Positions 1 through 4,237 of a DNA stretch of 6,418 nucleotides are shown in pieces. The stretch's first letter is position 1, and every line of letters starts with the position of its first letter. The stretch is from Syntrophomonadaceae bacterium. GTDB lineage: Bacteria > Bacillota_D > Dethiobacteria > DTU022. Under the pieces are notes generated by a model, which was not told the origin of the DNA, made no database searches, and saw nothing but the letters and a program-made list of their open reading frames with translations. The position numbers and the translations under genes were made by a program. The stretch lies in assembly GCA_003551865.1 (NCBI GenBank), contig PUNU01000187.1, forward strand, positions 1-6,418, read 5' to 3'.

Positions 1-253
1 TTCAATCGGGCTTTTTTCGGCCGTTGAGCTGGTCAAAGATCGCCGGACCAGGGAACCCATTGCTCCCTGGAACGCCCCCGACCCCGGCATCATGGCCCGG
101 ATCAACAAGTGCCTGCGCGACAAGGGTGTTTATGTTTACATTCGCTGGAACCACATTTTTGTCGCGCCGCCGCTGTCCATTAATGAAGACGAGTTAAAAT
201 TCGGCCTCGACGCTCTCGACCAATGCCTGGAGCTGGCTGATAAAAGCCTCTAG
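1..253 (+). CDS. Class-III PLP aminotransferase, C-terminal fragment
   Basis: This is the 3' end of a gene that begins before the window. The reading frame starts at base 2 and gives 83 residues before TAG at 251-253. The fragment opens with a G-L-F-S-A-V-E-L-V-K-D-R segment followed by RTREPIAPW. It continues with a G-I-M-A-R-I-N-K stretch, then GVYVYIRWNHIFVAPPLSI and a closing helix (DELKFGLDALDQCLELAD). This order (V-E-L-V xx R xT, then a 'xxxPPLxI' strand and a last helix) is typical of the small C-terminal domain of class-III (omega) aminotransferases, such as taurine- or beta-alanine-pyruvate transaminases. Such enzymes are soluble, PLP-dependent and move an amino group to pyruvate or another 2-oxo acid. 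The catalytic lysine and PLP-binding residues lie upstream and cannot be seen, so the substrate cannot be named. Resemblance to taurine:pyruvate aminotransferases is my recollection only. There is no evident functional link to the wall-hydrolase genes downstream. Confidence 0.85.
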   Translation, partial: SIGLFSAVELVKDRRTREPIAPWNAPDPGIMARINKCLRDKGVYVYIRWNHIFVAPPLSINEDELKFGLDALDQCLELADKSL

Positions 254-263
254 CCCCGAACCT

Positions 264-323
264 GGTGCAAAAAAGTGCACCCATAAGCCTGTACCTTTTT
301 CGAAAGCGCCGATTCGGCACAGG
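264..323 (+). other. Two inverted repeats downstream of the aminotransferase
   Basis: GGTGCA (264-269) and TGCACC (276-281) form a perfect 6-bp stem around a 6-base A-rich loop, starting 11 bases after the aminotransferase stop. A second pair, CCTGTACC (288-295) and GGCACAGG (316-323), matches at 7 of 8 positions around a 20-base spacer that holds a T5 run. Neither stem is followed directly by a U-tract, so a canonical intrinsic terminator is not shown. They may be a weak terminator pair or a protein-binding site next to the promoter at 334-362. Confidence 0.4.
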
Positions 324-333
324 TTGACTGCCG

Positions 334-362
334 TTGACAAAAAAGTGGGAATAGTTTACGAT
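334..362 (+). promoter_or_regulatory. Sigma-A-type promoter of the glucosaminidase gene
   Basis: A perfect -35 box TTGACA (334-339), an exact 17-base spacer and a -10 box TACGAT (357-362, 4 of 6 consensus) precede the gene at 393. The predicted transcript start near 369 leaves a short leader of about 24 bases, which just fits the ribosome site GGAAGGGGG (377-385). A second TTGACT at 324-329 lacks a partner -10 box. No operator is evident apart from the inverted repeat ending at 323, directly upstream. Confidence 0.75.
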
Positions 363-392
363 AATTATCGCCGCTCGGAAGGGGGCTTCTAA

Positions 393-1484
393 ATGGCAAA
401 AGGTTTTTCAGCCGGGAACGAAACAAACATAACGGCAGGCGCCTTGCACCTAGGGCGGGGCGGCAGCATAAAGGCCTGCCTGTTTTTGGTGGTGCTCATC
501 CTGGTGCTGTTTGTATCCCTGCCCGCTGCGGCCGCGGTCGACAGTTTTGTTGCTGAAAGTAACGATGGCACATGCTATCAGTACTGTTACGAAGAACTGC
601 TTGAGTCTTACGCCCTTAAACTGCTGGGCGGATCAAACGGGTTGTATGAAGATTATGCCGCAAAAAAGCCCCTGGCTGTACTTTGCGCCTCCGGATGTTA
701 TATCGACTATAATGATATCCTCGATCAGTATGCCCGCGCTGTATTGCAGGGCGGGCGGTTTTCCTTTGATCAATATATTTCGAGCGAAGAAGCGGCCCGG
801 GCCGACATGCCTGGGATGATCAAGCTGGTTTCGGCTTCCCCGGGCGGGTTGTCCAGGACCGAATTTATCCTTGATAAGCAGGCCGCCGGTGAACCGGATG
901 ATTCGGAGCCGGGCGGCGAAAACGGCGCGGATCGGCAGGATGATGCCGAGCCTCCAGAAGGTGAGGAACAAAAACCCGCTCCGGTTGAGACTAATACCCC
1001 CATAATTGGTGAGCCGCAGGTTACGCTGGACCGGGCCCTGCAGTGGGCGGAGTCCAAGCGGGCCCACCGGGGATTTATTGACGCCGCTGAACTATACTGG
1101 GAGTATGGTAAAAAGACAGGTATGCGCCCCGAGGTGCTCTATGCCCAGTCGGCCTACGAAACCGGGTTTGGGCACTACCCGGGCATAATTCCCGCCGATT
1201 ACAACAACTGGGCCGGGATCAAGACGGCCGATGCCGACGGAAACCGGCCCGAAGACCATGAGCAATTTGCCACCGCCGAAGACGGGATGCGGGCGCACTT
1301 CAACCATATGGCCGCTTACGTCGGCCTTGATCCTCTAGGCGAACCGCACGACCGCTACCACGTGGTAGTGCGGCTTTCCTGGGCCGGCTCAATCGAAACG
1401 GTCGAAGGCTTAAGCGGCAGGTGGAGTCCTTCAACGACCTACCATGAAAGAATTGTTGAAATGCTAAAGGAAATGAAAGATTAA
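393..1484 (+). CDS. Secreted endo-beta-N-acetylglucosaminidase (GH73/FlgJ-like)
   Basis: The 363-residue product is predicted to be exported and to cut the glycan backbone of peptidoglycan. ATG at 393 is preceded by GGAAGGGGG at 377-385 with 7-base spacing. After a 27-residue polar N-region comes a hydrophobic core (about 28-44) and an Ala-rich, signal-peptidase-like site (PAAAA, about 44-48). Residues 55-140 are a domain I cannot name, with the core ESYALKLLGGSNGLYEDYAA. An acidic Glu/Asp/Pro/Gly linker covers about 164-205. The glucosaminidase domain (about 212-361) shows VLYAQSAYETGFG, with E256 as the likely catalytic acid, then YNNWAGIK and the E-x-F-x-T-x-E-D-G-M-R-A-H-F block typical of the family. 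The N-terminal domain and glucosaminidase domain are paralogous to those of the gene at 4238-6073, but this copy has no SH3b or amidase. It carries four cysteines (61, 65, 98, 102) absent from the paralogue. Just after its stop lies a broken LPXTG anchor that may have been its own C-terminus. The long N-region is unusual for a signal peptide, so it may instead stay as a membrane anchor. Confidence 0.88.
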   Translation: MAKGFSAGNETNITAGALHLGRGGSIKACLFLVVLILVLFVSLPAAAAVDSFVAESNDGTCYQYCYEELLESYALKLLGGSNGLYEDYAAKKPLAVLCASGCYIDYNDILDQYARAVLQGGRFSFDQYISSEEAARADMPGMIKLVSASPGGLSRTEFILDKQAAGEPDDSEPGGENGADRQDDAEPPEGEEQKPAPVETNTPIIGEPQVTLDRALQWAESKRAHRGFIDAAELYWEYGKKTGMRPEVLYAQSAYETGFGHYPGIIPADYNNWAGIKTADADGNRPEDHEQFATAEDGMRAHFNHMAAYVGLDPLGEPHDRYHVVVRLSWAGSIETVEGLSGRWSPSTTYHERIVEMLKEMKD

Positions 1485-1494
1485 CCGGCCGGTT
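1483..1494. repeat. 12-bp perfect palindrome at the gene end
   Basis: AACCGGCCGGTT is a perfect palindrome overlapping the glucosaminidase stop codon (TAA 1482-1484). With no loop it is unlikely to be a terminator. It lies exactly between the intact gene and the broken LPXTG tail and could mark a rearrangement point, but may be chance. Confidence 0.35.
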
Positions 1495-1509
1495 GGCAGG
1501 GCCAGGCCA

Positions 1510-1744
1510 TATATCAACGGAGATAAAGGCGAAAACGGTGATAATGGCAGAGCAATGGGAGCACCAACGGTGGCACCAACGGCGGAAGCAGCACTGCTGC
1601 CACACCGCAATCTTTGGTTGTCGCTCCGGAAGCGCCGGGAACAGTTCCCCTTCCGCAAACCGGGGAAGCACTTTCCCGATGCTTGCCCTGGGCTTTATGC
1701 CGCCCGCCGGCTGGGTAGTCCTCAAGAAATTCGCAGGACGTTAA
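1510..1744 (+). pseudogene. Frameshifted LPXTG cell-wall-anchored protein C-terminus
   Basis: Three consecutive frames together spell the end of a sortase substrate. Frame 1 (1510-1548) gives YINGDKGENGDNG, with Gly-X-Y triplets. Frame 2 (1554-1670) gives a Gly/Asn/Ser/Thr linker (NGSTNGGTNGGSSTAATPQS), then LVVAPEAPGTVP and the sorting motif LPQTGEA (motif codons 1650-1664). Frame 3 (1673-1741) gives the expected tail: hydrophobic FPMLALGFMPPAGWVVL, then a positive KKFAGR end and TAA at 1742-1744. Each change of frame fits the loss of one base, near 1549-1560 and near 1667-1675. Sortases cut such motifs between Thr and Gly and link the protein to the wall. As it stands no single frame can make this product. 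The segment starts about 25 bases after the glucosaminidase stop, and no N-terminal part is visible. It may be the former C-terminus of that enzyme or the last piece of a deleted gene. A direct repeat, ACCAACGG(T/C)GG, lies at 1563-1573 and 1575-1585. Confidence 0.72.
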
Positions 1745-1781
1745 TTGACCGGCGGTTAATAGAAACTAACCTTATATTGCA

Positions 1782-1817
1782 GGGGCTGCCTTTAGAGACA
1801 GCCCCATTTTTATTTTT
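1782..1817 (+). terminator. Rho-independent terminator
   Basis: A perfect 7-bp GC-rich stem, GGGGCTG (1782-1788) with CAGCCCC (1799-1805), encloses a 10-base loop and is followed by ATTTTTATTTTT (1806-1817). The U-rich tract is on the plus strand, so it ends the glucosaminidase/LPXTG-remnant transcript. The same stem lies 4 bases beyond the minus-strand stop codon at 1810-1812. It may also help end that convergent gene, although the minus side lacks a U-tract. Confidence 0.88.
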
Positions 1818-2358
1818 CCCTCGGCATGCAGATAATCTCCTTGACTTTTGTATCGAAGAAATAACTTGAGTGGGCGGGTACCACCACAATTGCCGCGTCG
1901 GCGCCCCGTCCGGTTCCGCCCACGGCGATTACCTCTTCCCCGTACGGGATTAATCCGGCATCCAAGGCCATCACACTAATTTCCACGGCCACCTTAAAGC
2001 CCTGCCCCAGCAGGCGCAGTGTTGAAGAAACAATTTCAGCCGGATAAACTCCCTCGAACTTGTTGCGCAGAGCCCGGTCCACTCCCGCCAGCAGGTGGGT
2101 GGTGGTGAGCAGTTTTACCCCCTGTTCCTGCAGCTTTTGTCTCATCTCCTTTCCCATTTCGTCTTCGCCGGGTCCGGTGAAGCCCACGTGGTGGGTAACG
2201 CAGACCACCTCAGAGCCTTTGCCGGTAAATTTTTCCGCTGTTGCCCCGGTGTTCGAGGCCACTACCACGTGTTTAATACCAAGTTCTTCAACCTTTTCCA
2301 GCACCGCTTTAACTGTGTCATCGGTATTCATTTTGCCTTTTTCGGGCCAGTGACGCAT
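1810..2358 (-). CDS. Stand-alone pyruvate-kinase C-terminal-domain-like protein
   Basis: The gene encodes 182 residues from ATG 2358. This start has AAAGGGG (2367-2373, minus strand) 8 bases upstream; the in-frame GTG at 2376 has only AAGG with 3-base spacing. The sequence has no signal peptide and looks cytoplasmic. Features include NTDDTVKAVLEKVEELGIK (11-29), the strand and loop HVVVASNTGATAEKF (30-44), VVCVTHHVGFTGPGEDEM (51-68), LLTTTHLLAGVDRAL (83-97) and a closing AVGGTGRGADAAIVVVPAHS (145-164). This matches my memory of the small MTH1675/AF0103-type family, which has the alpha/beta fold of the pyruvate kinase C-terminal (allosteric) domain and is common in archaea and anaerobic Firmicutes. 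These proteins lack the pyruvate kinase catalytic barrel, so kinase activity is not expected. Structural-genomics entries of the family may contain flavin, but I am not certain. The true role is unknown. It is transcribed alone from its own promoter, divergent from the riboswitch operon and convergent with the glucosaminidase. Confidence 0.85.
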   Translation of the reverse strand: MRHWPEKGKMNTDDTVKAVLEKVEELGIKHVVVASNTGATAEKFTGKGSEVVCVTHHVGFTGPGEDEMGKEMRQKLQEQGVKLLTTTHLLAGVDRALRNKFEGVYPAEIVSSTLRLLGQGFKVAVEISVMALDAGLIPYGEEVIAVGGTGRGADAAIVVVPAHSSYFFDTKVKEIICMPREK

Positions 2359-2366
2359 GTTTAAAA

Positions 2367-2373
2367 CCCCTTT
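2367..2373 (-). promoter_or_regulatory. Ribosome binding site fixing the start at 2358
   Basis: AAAGGGG on the minus strand, 8 bases before ATG 2358, favours this start over the upstream in-frame GTG at 2376. The resulting N-terminus (MRHWPEKGKMNTDDT) agrees with the usual start of this family as I recall it. Confidence 0.7.
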
Positions 2374-2406
2374 CACAAACCTTTTTTTGATCTTTTTATC
2401 ATTTAT

Positions 2407-2435
2407 TCTATAAATAACCTGAATTTCCCTGTAAA
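2407..2435 (-). promoter_or_regulatory. Sigma-A-type promoter for the PK-C-like gene
   Basis: On the minus strand, TTTACA (plus 2430-2435, 5 of 6 to the -35 consensus), a 17-base spacer and TATAGA (plus 2407-2412, 4 of 6) predict a start near 2400 and a 40-base leader. An alternative -10 box, TAGAAT, overlaps but would need a 19-base spacer. Confidence 0.6.
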
Positions 2436-2440
2436 AAATG

Positions 2441-2469
2441 TTGACAAAAGTTAAAAGCCCTGATAATAT
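2441..2469 (+). promoter_or_regulatory. Sigma-A-type promoter of the riboswitch operon
   Basis: TTGACA (2441-2446, perfect) is followed after 17 bases by TAATAT (2464-2469, 4 of 6 to TATAAT). GATAAT at 2462-2467 is an overlapping alternative with a 15-base spacer. The start would be near 2476, giving a leader of about 208 bases that contains the riboswitch. Its -35 box lies only 5 bases from the -35 box of the divergent minus-strand promoter. Confidence 0.65.
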
Positions 2470-2530
2470 TATTATGAAAAATTAGAAATATTTGTCGTGT
2501 GTTAATAACATAATCTATTTTTTATTGTTA

Positions 2531-2631
2531 ACCTGGCCGAAAAGGGCAACTCCGTCGAAAGGCGGGGACGCAAAGTCGGGAGTCTAAAGCTTGCACAGTG
2601 AAGCCATGACAGCCTGGCTGCCGAAGCAGGT
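2531..2631 (+). promoter_or_regulatory. GEMM-I (cyclic-di-GMP-I) riboswitch aptamer
   Basis: The conserved GEMM core is present in order. P1 is ACCTG (2531-2535) with CAGGT (2627-2631). The first hairpin is a 7-bp stem, 2550-2556 with 2561-2567 (including G-T wobbles), closed by a GAAA tetraloop at 2557-2560. Next comes the junction block GGGACGCAAAG (2565-2575). The second arm pairs 2575-2580 with 2613-2618, GTC (2582-2584) with GAC (2608-2610) and GCTT (2589-2592) with AAGC (2601-2604). The CTAAA and CCATG bases in this arm fit a tetraloop receptor, and a TGCCGAA block (2619-2625) follows. By motif alignment to the Vibrio Vc2 RNA, G20 maps to G2545, A47 to A2572 and C92 to C2621 or C2622. 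G at the G20 position fits c-di-GMP rather than the cGAMP-preferring variant. The aptamer ends 52 bases before the ATG of the anchored-protein gene and should set expression of the 2684-6073 operon. Confidence 0.9.
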
Positions 2632-2650
2632 GTAATTGTATCTTTTTTTT
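2609..2650 (+). terminator. Possible riboswitch expression-platform terminator
   Basis: CCTG (2613-2616) can pair with CAGG (2627-2630), extended past a bulged G by ACA (2609-2611) with TGT (2631-2633). After nine bases comes a run of eight T (2643-2650). Both strands of this stem are used by the folded aptamer (second arm and P1), so the structures exclude each other; ligand binding would then favour read-through. The stem is weak and the gap to the T-run is long, so this is a tentative call. Confidence 0.35.
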
Positions 2651-2657
2651 GGCCGGG

Positions 2658-2677
2658 CCTTTTCCCAGCGGGGAGGT
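2658..2677 (+). promoter_or_regulatory. Strong ribosome site with possible masking hairpin
   Basis: GGGGAGGT (2670-2677) lies 6 bases before ATG 2684 and decides that start. Just upstream, CCT (2658-2660) and TCCC (2663-2666) can pair with GGGA (2671-2674) and AGG (2674-2676) in alternative combinations around an AGCG loop. This would hide the ribosome site, so the riboswitch might act on translation instead of, or as well as, transcription. Confidence 0.45.
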
Positions 2678-2683
2678 CTTGTA

Positions 2684-4204
2684 ATGAGCAGAGTCGAACG
2701 GAGAAGAAATAAAAAGAAACGCAAGCTCGGCTTTTTCCCCCTCGTTATAGCCGTGGCGGCTATTTTTGTGCTTACCTCCTTGGTCTTGCTGTTTACCGAC
2801 AGCCTGGGCCTTACTTCTTCCCTGCGCAGAATGATCACCTCAAGCAGCCTGGAAACCGGCGAAGAAGACACCCTTCGGCTCATCGAAGGCGATTATACAA
2901 TTGACACTCCGGGAGAAATTCTCGAGGATGCCCACATTACAGGCAGCCTTGTCCTGGGACCCGGTATAGGCGACGGCAGTGTGGAGCTTATAAACGTTAT
3001 CGTCGAAGATAACGTCCTGGTCCGGGGCGGCGGCATGGACACCATCTACATGCACAGCTGTGATTTCAATGAGGTCAAAGTCAACCGCTCCGGTGAAAGG
3101 GTCAGGCTGGCTGCCTCCGGTAAAACAAAAGTTGGCAAAACCTACCTGGAAACAGGCGCCTGCCTGACAGAAAACCTGGATGCCGGGGCCGAAGGTTTCA
3201 GTACAGTCGAAGTGATCACCAGAGAAACAGTTGAGCTTTACGGCAGCTTTCAATCCCTGGAAGTTTTAGCCGAAGAGGCCAACATTGAAATAGAAGCCGA
3301 TATGCTGAACAAGCTTCTCGTTGACTCAAAGGCCGGGGGAACCGCAATCAAAAATCCCGACGGTATGATCATAAAGGACCTATACCTTGACGGGACCACC
3401 TACCTGCTCGGGCGGGTAAGGGTCGACCGCGCTTTCCTCTCCGCTTCCGGCCTTACCGAGCTTTACGGCGACTTTAACGAGGTTAAGATTACCTCCGAAG
3501 CGGGTCAGTATGATTTAATCGGGGATTCATCCTTTTCGAAGCTGATCGTGGCCGAGGATGCTTTAAACAATGGGCTTACCCTCGATGAAGACGTCCTGGT
3601 AAGCTACCTCGAGCTTAACGAGGCGGTTGAAATTAAAGGCGAAGGGAAAATTGAAAATCTGCTGGTTAACGCTTCGGGCAGCACCATGGAGCAAATTCCC
3701 GGCGATATCGAGTTTGCCGATGGAGTGAGTATTTTTATTGCCGGCCATGAAATTTCCAGCCCCGAGATGCTTAAAACTTTAAGGGAGCACGGTGATCCGC
3801 ACTACAGCCCTGCTGAGCCGACCGGGGAGGAAATGCAGGAAACGGCGGCGGCCGAGCCGGAACCGGCTCCTGAACCCGAGCCTGAACCGGTTCCTGAGCC
3901 TGAACCCGAACCTGAGCCTGAACCCGAACCGGAACCCGAGCCCGCGGATGAAGAGCCGGACGGGCTGCCCGGGTTCAGCCTTGAAGTGGCAGAACCCGAT
4001 GCAGAAGATGAAAGCTTGGGCCTGCTTGTGCCGCAGGGCAAGGTTTTGGTCTTTGTCACCCTGGATACTGCTGATCCCGGAAGCTACAGGGTGAAGCTCG
4101 GCGGCGAAGAACTGCGCTTCCTCGCCGATGTGCAAACATTTTACGGAGTTGTGGAAAAAGAAGATCCGGATATCCTGCGCAGTAAAGTAGCTATAGAAGA
4201 ATAA
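2684..4204 (+). CDS. Membrane-anchored extracellular beta-helix-like protein with Glu-Pro tract
   Basis: The product is 506 residues from ATG 2684, chosen for the GGGGAGGT site at 2670-2677; the in-frame TTG at 2636 lies in the riboswitch expression platform. Residues 3-14 are strongly basic (RVERRRNKKKRK), followed by one membrane helix (about 15-37). This predicts a type II anchor with the rest outside. Residues about 65-355 are short, regular, beta-rich units: a G-D-Y-T-I-D start, ITGSLVLGPGIGDGSVELIN, NVLVRGGGMDTIYMHS, then turns such as ASGKTKVGK and YLDGTTYLLG. This resembles the right-handed beta-helix/bactofilin-like modules of Firmicutes surface proteins, but I cannot assign a family. 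Residues 391-420 are a 30-residue Glu-Pro tract, a stiff extended spacer. Residues about 428-506 form a small C-terminal domain of unknown type. No catalytic motif is visible, so a structural, adhesive or wall-spanning role is an inference. It is the first gene after the riboswitch, and the hydrolase gene follows 33 bases later, so the two are very likely co-transcribed. Confidence 0.85.
   Translation: MSRVERRRNKKKRKLGFFPLVIAVAAIFVLTSLVLLFTDSLGLTSSLRRMITSSSLETGEEDTLRLIEGDYTIDTPGEILEDAHITGSLVLGPGIGDGSVELINVIVEDNVLVRGGGMDTIYMHSCDFNEVKVNRSGERVRLAASGKTKVGKTYLETGACLTENLDAGAEGFSTVEVITRETVELYGSFQSLEVLAEEANIEIEADMLNKLLVDSKAGGTAIKNPDGMIIKDLYLDGTTYLLGRVRVDRAFLSASGLTELYGDFNEVKITSEAGQYDLIGDSSFSKLIVAEDALNNGLTLDEDVLVSYLELNEAVEIKGEGKIENLLVNASGSTMEQIPGDIEFADGVSIFIAGHEISSPEMLKTLREHGDPHYSPAEPTGEEMQETAAAEPEPAPEPEPEPVPEPEPEPEPEPEPEPEPADEEPDGLPGFSLEVAEPDAEDESLGLLVPQGKVLVFVTLDTADPGSYRVKLGGEELRFLADVQTFYGVVEKEDPDILRSKVAIEE
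3854..3943 (+). repeat. Glu-Pro hexanucleotide repeat tract
   Basis: Thirty codons encode alternating Glu and Pro with two breaks (one Ala, one Val in place of Glu), residues 391-420 of the anchored protein. The DNA is an imperfect 6-base repeat of the GAACCC/GAGCCT/GAACCG type. Mixed synonymous codons suggest selection on the peptide as well as slippage. It likely forms a rigid spacer between the beta-rich body and the C-terminal domain. Confidence 0.9.
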
Positions 4205-4225
4205 GACAATCAGGCCAGTTAATCC

Positions 4226-4231
4226 GGAGGT
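4226..4231 (+). promoter_or_regulatory. Ribosome binding site for the GTG-started hydrolase
   Basis: GGAGGT lies 6 bases before GTG 4238 and supports this non-ATG start. The next residues run straight into a standard signal peptide. Confidence 0.85.
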
Positions 4232-4237
4232 GTTCCG

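Noticed and set aside
633..1067. Minus-strand open frames opposite the first glucosaminidase
   Set aside because: The plus-strand gene has signal peptide, domains and catalytic residues; the antisense frames are GC-driven shadows.
1563..1585. Short direct repeat as a possible CRISPR or mobile-element end
   Set aside because: Only two 11-base copies side by side encoding a Thr-Asn-Gly-Gly linker; no spacers, terminal repeats or transposase are present.
1549..1675. Programmed ribosomal frameshifting joining the LPXTG parts
   Set aside because: Two shifts would be needed within 130 bases, with no clear slippery heptamer or stimulatory stem, and no start codon with a ribosome site precedes the first part. 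Decay or sequencing indels are simpler.
1555..1869. Plus-strand open frame of 104 codons running through the terminator into the convergent gene
   Set aside because: It crosses a strong terminator, overlaps the minus-strand gene and has no family character. The useful coding signal here is the split LPXTG tail.
2359..2376. GTG start at 2376 for the minus-strand gene
   Set aside because: Its ribosome site is poor and too close, while ATG 2358 has AAAGGGG 8 bases upstream and a family-like N-terminus.
2636..2683. Upstream TTG start adding 16 residues to the anchored protein
   Set aside because: It lies just after the riboswitch aptamer with no ribosome site, whereas ATG 2684 has GGGGAGGT at ideal spacing.
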